From: Treponema sp.
GTDB lineage: Bacteria; Spirochaetota; Spirochaetia; Treponematales; Breznakiellaceae
Assembly: GCA_031275035.1 (NCBI GenBank)
Contig: JAISPH010000235.1
Location: forward strand, 1 to 14,376
Length of the DNA stretch: 14,376 nucleotides
Reading direction: 5' to 3'
Shown: piece by piece, positions 6,958 through 12,133 of the stretch
Layout of the letters: each line of letters begins with the position of its first letter
How positions within the stretch are numbered: position 1 is the stretch's first letter
Position numbers and translations under genes: made by a program
Notes under the pieces: model-generated
Told to the model about the DNA's origin: nothing
Databases searched by the model: none
Seen by the model: the letters and a program-made list of their open reading frames with translations, nothing else

Positions 6958-8092
6958 AAAAAACGTAAGATTATTTATCCCGGTTGCTTGTGGAATTGCC
7001 CTTTTTCTTGGTTTTGAAAGTGGCGGTTTTCAACTCGTGCTTCTAAATATAGCCTCCGAATTTAACCTTACTACCACTATGATGGGAGTTTTGGTGGCAT
7101 CCCAATATACGGCAATCACCCTTGTTCCGCTGTCGTGTGGCTGGATTGCGGATAGGATCGGCAAGAGGCTGGTACTGTTGATTTTTATGCCGGTCTTTGC
7201 AGGCGGGTGTTTGGTGGCCGCGCTTTCCGGCGGGATCCCGGTATTTATCATTGGAGGCTTTCTGATTGGCGCCGGGTACAGCGTATGTGAATGTATCGCA
7301 AGTTCAGCTTTATCCGACTCATTTCCCGGCCATGAAAACAGATATTTAAATATCATGCAGTGTGCGTTTAGTCTGGGAGCTGTTATCAGTCCCCTGCTTT
7401 TCAATTGGCTCATATCCACCCATGGATTCACTTGGAGGTCGGTCTTTCTTTTTTCCGGATGTGGTTATGTGCTTTTATATCCGCTTATGTTTTTTTCTCG
7501 ATGCCGGACAGCGGAAACCGCCCCGCAAAGAATGGCTTTTGGAGCGGCATTTCGTTCACATTTTTTGGTTGTTCTGTTGTTTTCCATGCTGATCTATGTG
7601 GCAATGGAGACGGGAATTGCGTATTTTGCGGATTCTTTTTTTGTGATGGAATATTCCAATACGGAGTTAGGAGCATACGCCATATCCGGCTACTGGTTTG
7701 CCATGGCCGTATCGCGTTTTTTCTTTTCACGGATGAGAATGAGACCCCGTAGTATGGTACTGATGGGATTTTTGGCTTCTGCCCTGCTTTTTATCCCGCT
7801 TTTGATTGTAAAAAACCAGTGGCTGCTCTTGATGATGTTTATAACGATCGGCGCCATGATGGGCCCCGTATGGCCCATGATCATCGGCATGGGAACTTCT
7901 TCGTATCAGAAAATAAGCGGAACAATTGCCAGTATATTGACCGCCGCGGGAGGTTTCGGGGGCGTTCTGACGCCAATCTTGATTGGAGTGGTGGCGGAAC
8001 ATACGGGGTTATATGGGGGAATTTGGTATCTGGTAATAATATCCATAATTGGATTCTCTATTATGAAAGTATGGGGGAAACAGGTTTTTTAG
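6950..8092 (+). CDS. MFS transporter
   Basis: A 380-residue integral membrane protein with about 12 hydrophobic segments, slightly shorter than a typical 400-residue MFS carrier. The signature motif A between helices 2 and 3 is present (GWIADRIGKR, residues 64-73), and glycine-rich helices such as IGGFLIGAGYSV fit the fold. It probably moves a small organic molecule across the inner membrane by symport or antiport. As the last gene of the M24-ASRT run it may import an alternative substrate or export a product. GTG 6950 is used here with GGAAG just upstream, but a CTG at 6938, better placed for the strong ribosome site at 6919-6926, would add four residues. A bidirectional terminator stands 177 nt after the stop. 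Substrate is not predictable from the sequence. Confidence 0.85.
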   Translation: MNEKNVRLFIPVACGIALFLGFESGGFQLVLLNIASEFNLTTTMMGVLVASQYTAITLVPLSCGWIADRIGKRLVLLIFMPVFAGGCLVAALSGGIPVFIIGGFLIGAGYSVCECIASSALSDSFPGHENRYLNIMQCAFSLGAVISPLLFNWLISTHGFTWRSVFLFSGCGYVLLYPLMFFSRCRTAETAPQRMAFGAAFRSHFLVVLLFSMLIYVAMETGIAYFADSFFVMEYSNTELGAYAISGYWFAMAVSRFFFSRMRMRPRSMVLMGFLASALLFIPLLIVKNQWLLLMMFITIGAMMGPVWPMIIGMGTSSYQKISGTIASILTAAGGFGGVLTPILIGVVAEHTGLYGGIWYLVIISIIGFSIMKVWGKQVF

Positions 8093-8221
8093 AAAATTTT
8101 TGCGTCTTATGTTAAACCATTCAAGTGGACAAAACTGGCCAAGGATATTATAGGGAGTATAAACGAAGTTAAAACCGCCCCTTCAAACTGATTTGAGCAG
8201 AACATTAGTTATTTTAATAGA

Positions 8222-8251
8222 GTTGTTCAGAAAAATCATTTTCTGAACAAC
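8222..8251. repeat. Perfect 13-bp inverted repeat with 4-nt loop
   Basis: Arms gttgttcagaaaa and ttttctgaacaac enclose ATCA. Neither side carries a T-tract, so it is not a textbook terminator. It lies between the MFS gene and the strong terminator at 8269. It may be an mRNA 3'-end protecting stem, an operator-like palindrome or the relic of an element end. Nothing else is evident in 8093-8221. Confidence 0.5.
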
Positions 8252-8268
8252 AACCGCTTAAAAACAAC

Positions 8269-8305
8269 AAAAAACGTGGATTTCTTAATGAAGTCTACGT
8301 TTTTT
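8269..8305. terminator. Bidirectional rho-independent terminator
   Basis: A 16-bp stem (8269-8284 with 8290-8305, two wobbles) around a 5-nt loop is bounded by six A on the left and six T on the right, so it works as an A-stem-T terminator on both strands. It closes the + operon ending with the MFS gene and would also stop - transcripts running past the CapA gene. It marks the boundary between the left catabolic block and the region to the right. Confidence 0.8.
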
Positions 8306-8320
8306 GGGAGACTTGTAGTG

Positions 8321-8504
8321 GGGTCTAATACCCAAGAGCCCGCTTGCGCGGGGGAGCTTCAGGGTGGGGAGGTTCATTCGAAAGTCTGGTTTAATCAGCT
8401 CTTCGAGCTGGCAATTAGAAGAATGATTCATGCGCCGCTATACAGCGGCGTGGAATTGTACCCCGTCGAACCTTTGCTTCGAGCTCTGCTCCGGGGAGTC
8501 TCAT
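8321..8504 (+). repeat. Multi-hairpin intergenic repeat, copy 2
   Basis: The second copy of the element at 5050-5271. Shared blocks in order are gggtctaatacccaagagcc, gcgggggagc, ctggcaattag, the gccgct/agcggc stem, ggaattgtac, ccccgtc and cggggag-tcat. Stems are kept while bases change: cagctc/gagctg (8396-8410) against cagccct/agggctg, and gcgccgct/agcggcgt (8432-8451) against gtgccgct/agcggcac. Copy 2 has its own inner stem tcgaa/ttcga near 8466-8480 and lacks the 19-nt insertion and one hairpin of copy 1. It ends 10 nt before the CapA stop codon, so it is read antisense by any - transcript that passes that stop. Confidence 0.8.
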
Positions 8505-8513
8505 GCAGCGGGA

Positions 8514-9857
8514 TCAGTCCCCTGTTTCGGGGCCGGCATATGGGATAATGCGGTCCGCCCGCCGGTGCTGTTTGGTTCGTCCCTGCGGAAGCGCCGTGTC
8601 CCTAAAACGCCGGGGACGGCTGAAGGCGGGATCCGCGGGGAGGCGGGGGGCAAAGGGGTTGGTCCCTATAATTCCGCCGGGAAAGATCCGCTCCGCCAGC
8701 GCGTTTAGTCCGTCAAGCGTTATTTCCCCGGCGGTCCGGTTTTTCCAGTGTTTGTCCGCAAGTTCTTCCGTATAGTTATAAAGGGGAAATACTTTAAAAC
8801 CGGTAAAATTGTTTTCGTAGTGGGTAACCGTAGGAATTACCCCGGCTTCTTCAATAACAACATCTCCGCCGCCGGCTTCTCTTTTCAGCCTGATAAACAT
8901 AAGGGCCCCCAGCAGGGTAGCGTTTACGGTTTGGGCGGATATAAAATTTCCCAGCGAATAAAAGCAAAGCATGGATCCGCCCTCCTGGCGGGATATATAT
9001 TCGAAGGGCTGAATAACATGGGGATGATGTCCTATCACCAGGTCGGCCTGATGCTCCGCCAGGAGGAGGCTCAGATCCCGTTGTTCTTTGCTGTAATGAT
9101 GCTGATATTCGTTGCCCCAGTGCATGGAAACGACGAGAAAATCGCAGAGGGGGCGGAGCAGATCAATCTCCCGGACCATTGATTCATCGTCAATTAACGA
9201 AACCAGATAGGGTTTATCCTTGGGCAGGGGAATGCCGTTGGTTCCATAGGTATAGGAGAGAAAGCCCAGGCGTATATTGTTTTTTTCGACGACCACCGGC
9301 TTGTTCCGTTCTTCCGCGGAACGGTGGATACCGAGGATCACCGGGAATTCAGGCCCGCCGCCGGAACTGCCCTTTACGGAAGCCCAGAAATCCATGGTGG
9401 CGAAAACCGCCTTCTCTCCCTTGTCCATGATATGGTTGGTGGAGTGGTTAATCACGTCAAAGCCGGTTTTCAGAATAGCCTGCCCCGCCTCTTGGGGAGT
9501 ATTAAAGGAAGGATAACCTGTAAAACCGAATTCTTCTCCTGCGAGGAGGGTTTCCTGGTTGATAAAGGCGATATCCGCCGGCTTGATGAGGGGCTTAATC
9601 TCCTCATAGTAGGATTCAAAGTTATAGCCCCCTTCCGGAGGAGGACGGATCATTATATTGTGGAAGAGATTATCCCCGGCGGCGATGATGGTAAGCCTGT
9701 CAGGCGGGGGCGGTTCCCTGGGCGGCTGGTCCTGTTCCGGGACAGCCTTGGAACTGCAGGAAACCAGGAGAAGACCAAGAAGGCCCAGAGCATGGAGGCC
9801 CAGGATTCGCCAGGCGGAGCGCCGGACAGCGTACTGTAAAACAGAAGGGAACCGCAT
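8514..9857 (-). CDS. CapA-family (PGA_cap) metallophosphatase-like lipoprotein
   Basis: A 447-residue exported lipoprotein. The signal region has an Arg-rich start, hydrophobic core and lipobox LLVSC with Cys34, followed by a Pro/Glu-rich linker (about 37-53). The CapA domain (about 54-350) shows AAGDNLFHN (Asp62), INQETLL (99-105), INHSTNHIMDKG (136-147), MHWGNEY (245-251), IGHHPHVIQPFE (275-286) and YSLGNF (300-305), the set that builds the calcineurin-like site. The family is named for poly-gamma-glutamate capsule synthesis, but many members are envelope hydrolases of unknown substrate. No capB/capC neighbours occur here, so a capsule role is not supported. The last 40 or so residues are Arg/Pro-rich with no domain and end 10 nt from repeat copy 2. 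A weak AGG-type ribosome site lies before ATG 9857. Confidence 0.88.
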   Translation of the reverse strand: MRFPSVLQYAVRRSAWRILGLHALGLLGLLLVSCSSKAVPEQDQPPREPPPPDRLTIIAAGDNLFHNIMIRPPPEGGYNFESYYEEIKPLIKPADIAFINQETLLAGEEFGFTGYPSFNTPQEAGQAILKTGFDVINHSTNHIMDKGEKAVFATMDFWASVKGSSGGGPEFPVILGIHRSAEERNKPVVVEKNNIRLGFLSYTYGTNGIPLPKDKPYLVSLIDDESMVREIDLLRPLCDFLVVSMHWGNEYQHHYSKEQRDLSLLLAEHQADLVIGHHPHVIQPFEYISRQEGGSMLCFYSLGNFISAQTVNATLLGALMFIRLKREAGGGDVVIEEAGVIPTVTHYENNFTGFKVFPLYNYTEELADKHWKNRTAGEITLDGLNALAERIFPGGIIGTNPFAPRLPADPAFSRPRRFRDTALPQGRTKQHRRADRIIPYAGPETGD

Positions 9858-9873
9858 AGCCCTAGCCTAACAC

Positions 9874-9904
9874 GGCAGGTCCCCGGCTGCAAAGCCGCCC
9901 TGCC
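9874..9904. repeat. Interrupted hairpin upstream of the CapA gene
   Basis: Outer arms ggcagg/cctgcc and inner arms cggct/agccg (loop GCAA) make 11 bp with an asymmetric internal loop. It lies 17 nt before the CapA start and downstream of the permease remnant on the same strand. No T-tract follows on either strand. Its role is unknown. Confidence 0.3.
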
Positions 9905-9980
9905 ATAAAAGTACCCCCGGAACGGGCCGGTCCCTACTGGCCGGGTTTTCCGAAACGGCTGTTAATCGCCAAAGCAGGAT

Positions 9981-10100
9981 CGACCGCTTTGAAATACTTG
10001 AAGATACCACAGCCACGATAAGTACCAGACCCTTTACCAGCTGCTGGACATAGTCGTTGATATTGCACATTTGCATTCCGGTAGTCAGAATTCCCATCAT
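9981..10100 (-). pseudogene. Remnant of an RbsC-type sugar permease, C-terminal end
   Basis: About 40 codons on the - strand read like the end of a ribose-type permease: MQMCNINDYVQQLVKGLVLI then VAV and a basic SISKRS. This compares with YHQQIVKGFLILIAV in the intact permease at 688-1674. The in-frame codon just before the fragment is TAA, so no upstream part of the gene survives. The open frame continues past the fragment to about 9867 in sequence that does not look like permease. The fragment abuts, in opposite orientation, the isomerase remnant at 10099. It lies closer to the family consensus than the ends of the two intact permeases, so it probably comes from a different, lost transporter operon. 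Confidence 0.7.
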
Positions 10101-10325
10101 TTATGTGGATGAAGGGGAGTTTACCGCGATCCCATCGAGGAGGGCTTCTTCGGCTGCGGCGGGGTGGCGGAAATTCCGGTTCTGCAGAACAAGCTGATCC
10201 TATTGGCCCGCGGTGGTTTCAAACGCCACACCAGCGTCGGCGCGGGCAGGATGAAGGCCGTACTGAAAGAAGCCTTTACCACCTATCTGCATTACGGCGT
10301 TGTGGGTATTGGGGGCGGCAGATGA
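10099..10325 (+). pseudogene. Remnant of a fucose/arabinose-isomerase-like protein, frameshifted
   Basis: The + strand encodes YVDEGEFTA in one frame and PIEEGFFGCGGVAEIPVLQN in another. Supplying a single base near 10128 joins them as EGEFTADPIEEGFFG, so one nucleotide appears to have been lost. The restored end, with GGFKRHTSVGAGRMKAVLKE and then AFTTYLHYGVV, matches the C-terminal segment of L-fucose isomerase-like proteins (a GF-x-HH region followed by a helix ending in YLGYEV). Only about 75 codons remain, against 450 or more in the family. The TGA at 10323-10325 overlaps the ATG of the next gene remnant (ATGA), a mark of a former tightly packed operon. Assignment rests on recall of family pattern, so the exact isomerase subtype is uncertain. 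Confidence 0.6.
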
Positions 10326-10651
10326 CCATACAGGAAGTTGTGCTTCCGGCCTTTACATTTCCCGCCTCCCTATGGTCGAGTCTGCGGCCAGGGCCATAGC
10401 GGACGAAAAGGCGCCGGGGATCGCTGCGGACCGGGCGGGGCGGATCGAGTTTTAATCCGAAGGCGCTGAGGCGGCGGCGGAGGAACACGGGAAACCGGGA
10501 TTGACCTATCCGGGTCTGGACTATATACCGGTAATCGGCGAAGATCAAAAAAACGATAGACATAATCCGGGAAGCGGCCTGCGGCGGATACGGGGAATGT
10601 TTGCCGCTGGGACGGGTGGAAGAGGCGTATGGTGAAGTTTTGCGGCATTGA
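10322..10651 (+). pseudogene. Broken gene of about 110 codons, family not recognised
   Basis: It starts with ATG 10322 inside the stop of the isomerase remnant and reads MTIQEVVLP. After a frame change it continues GLYISRLPMVESAARAIADE to an in-frame TAA at about 10453-10455, then PGLTYPGLDYIPVIGEDQ. After a second, compensating frame change it reads KTIDIIREAACGGYGECLPL and GRVEEAYGEVLRH, ending with TGA 10649-10651. The two shifts cancel, so the original product had about 109 residues and overlapped the kinase start by 23 nt. The even amino-acid quality on both sides of each shift argues for a real former gene. I do not recognise the family. Context suggests an accessory protein of the lost sugar operon. 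Confidence 0.5.
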
Positions 10652-12116
10652 TGTAGGAACCTCCGGGGTTAAGGCCATGGTCTTTGACGAGAAGGGGACG
10701 CCCCTGAGTGAATCCTACCGTCCTTACGCTATTCAGGTTGCCCCCGGCGGGACCCGGCTTCTGCGGGCATTGGAACTCTGGAATCAAACCAAGACGGTAT
10801 TCGCCGAAGCTGTCAGGAAAGCCGGCGGCAATATCAGCGCAGTCTGCGCCGATTCATTCGGCGAATCCTTTGTGGCTCTGGATAAAAATGACGAAATCAT
10901 CTGCGACCCCATGATCTTCACCGACCGCTGGGGGGAAGCCGAATACCGGGAGGCCGAAAAAAAAACCAGCGCCGAAGAAATAGCCGGTCTCTGCGGCCTT
11001 CCCCTTTCGCCCAGCTACAGCCTGTCCAAAATACTCTACCTCAGGGATGAACGTCCTGAGATATATGAAAAAACGGCGAGGATACTGTTGATCCAGGACT
11101 TTATCAATTTTATGCTCTCGGGCCGGACCGCCGCCGATTATTCCACCGCGTCCCGGACCATGTTTTTTAATGTCCGCGAATGTGTCTGGAGCGGCGCCCT
11201 TATGGAAAAATTCGGCCTTGATCCCCGGCATTACTCTCCGCCGGTTCCAATGGGCACGGTTGTCGGAACCCTGCGCAGGAGCCTTGCCGGGGAGTTGGGG
11301 TTAAGCGACGGTATAAAGGTGGTAGCCGGCGGCCACGATCAGCCGGTAAGCACCATCGGCGCGGGGCTGCGCAAAGGTTCCGCCGTCAATTCCATGGGAA
11401 CCGCCGAATGTATTACCCCGGTCATCGGCGCCATGCTGCCGGAACGGTTCATTGTGGAACACGGCATCCCCGCCGAGCCCCTCTGGGAAAAGGGAAAGTT
11501 CTGCTGTCTTTTGTATAACACCACTTCCGGCCTCCTGGTTGACTGGTTCCTCAAGACCGTTACCGGCGAGAACCCGTTGCCCTATGCGCAATTCGACCGT
11601 AATATCCCGCCGGAACCCACGAGGATCATGGTACAGCCCTACCTTATGGGCAGCGGTACTCCCTACATGGACATCAGCGCCAGGCTCGCCATAACCGGCA
11701 TTGATTATGGAACCACGAGGTACGATATATACCGCGCTATATTGGAGGGCCTGTGTTTGGATCAGCGGCTTAACCTGGAAATACTTTCCAAAGAACATAG
11801 TACGGTGGAAAATATCATTGTTGTGGGCGGCGGGAGCAAGAGCCGTTCCTGGCTCGGCATCAAGGCCGATATTTTACAGATACCGGTAAGTATTCCCGCG
11901 GTCAGGGAAGCGGGAGCTCTGGGCTGCGCCATCCTCTGTACGGCGGCGTCCGGCGTTTACGGTACTGTCGAAGAAGCCGCCCATGCCATGAGCCGCCTGC
12001 AGGAAACCATCGAGCCGGATCAGCGGCGCAGATCTTTTTACGATGAAAAATTTGAACTCTACCGCAAACTCCACGGGCATATACAAGAGGAAAGTTCTTT
12101 TGCCGCCCGGCGGTAA
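10629..12116 (+). CDS. FGGY-family sugar kinase
   Basis: A 495-residue cytoplasmic carbohydrate kinase of normal length with both FGGY domains. It shows the phosphate-1 loop GIDVGTSGVKAM (6-17), the substrate-side segment MIFTDRWGE, the catalytic GGHDQPVSTIGAG (234-246, Asp237 as base) and the C-terminal nucleotide loop VVGGGSKSRSWLG (398-410). The closest general type is xylulose/fuculose/rhamnulose kinase; the exact ketose is not readable. It phosphorylates a ketose made by an isomerase, and an isomerase fragment does lie just upstream, but it is decayed. ATG 10629 is preceded by GGAAGAGG (10618-10625); GTG 10632 is an alternative. The frame is intact and no key motif is lost, so it may still be active on ketoses supplied from elsewhere. 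It converges on the relA-type gene with a 17-nt gap. Confidence 0.93.
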   Translation: MVKFCGIDVGTSGVKAMVFDEKGTPLSESYRPYAIQVAPGGTRLLRALELWNQTKTVFAEAVRKAGGNISAVCADSFGESFVALDKNDEIICDPMIFTDRWGEAEYREAEKKTSAEEIAGLCGLPLSPSYSLSKILYLRDERPEIYEKTARILLIQDFINFMLSGRTAADYSTASRTMFFNVRECVWSGALMEKFGLDPRHYSPPVPMGTVVGTLRRSLAGELGLSDGIKVVAGGHDQPVSTIGAGLRKGSAVNSMGTAECITPVIGAMLPERFIVEHGIPAEPLWEKGKFCCLLYNTTSGLLVDWFLKTVTGENPLPYAQFDRNIPPEPTRIMVQPYLMGSGTPYMDISARLAITGIDYGTTRYDIYRAILEGLCLDQRLNLEILSKEHSTVENIIVVGGGSKSRSWLGIKADILQIPVSIPAVREAGALGCAILCTAASGVYGTVEEAAHAMSRLQETIEPDQRRRSFYDEKFELYRKLHGHIQEESSFAARR

Positions 12117-12130
12117 CCGTAAAGCCGCCG
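12108..12130. terminator. Weak hairpin between the convergent kinase and RelA-like genes
   Basis: Arms cggcgg and ccgccg pair around an 11-nt loop that contains the kinase stop codon. A short ccctt/aaggg stem follows (12131-12144). No T-tract follows on either strand. It may separate the two converging transcripts, but the call is tentative. Confidence 0.3.
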
Positions 12131-12133
12131 CCC

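Noticed and set aside
8119..8145. The segment aagtggacaaaactggccaa resembles termini of some IS21-type elements
   Set aside because: No matching inverted partner, transposase fragment or target duplication is visible nearby, so I cannot support an IS remnant.
8276..8775. Small + strand frames over repeat copy 2 and its right flank
   Set aside because: They cross the terminator and repeat hairpins, then run antisense to CapA, and have no coding features of their own.
8748..9839. Several + strand open frames of 80-170 codons across the CapA gene
   Set aside because: They lie antisense to clear CapA motifs and have no ribosome sites or recognisable domains.
8514..9857. Naming the gene capA with a capsule-synthesis role
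   Set aside because: No capB, capC or other polyglutamate genes are present and the family is functionally broad.
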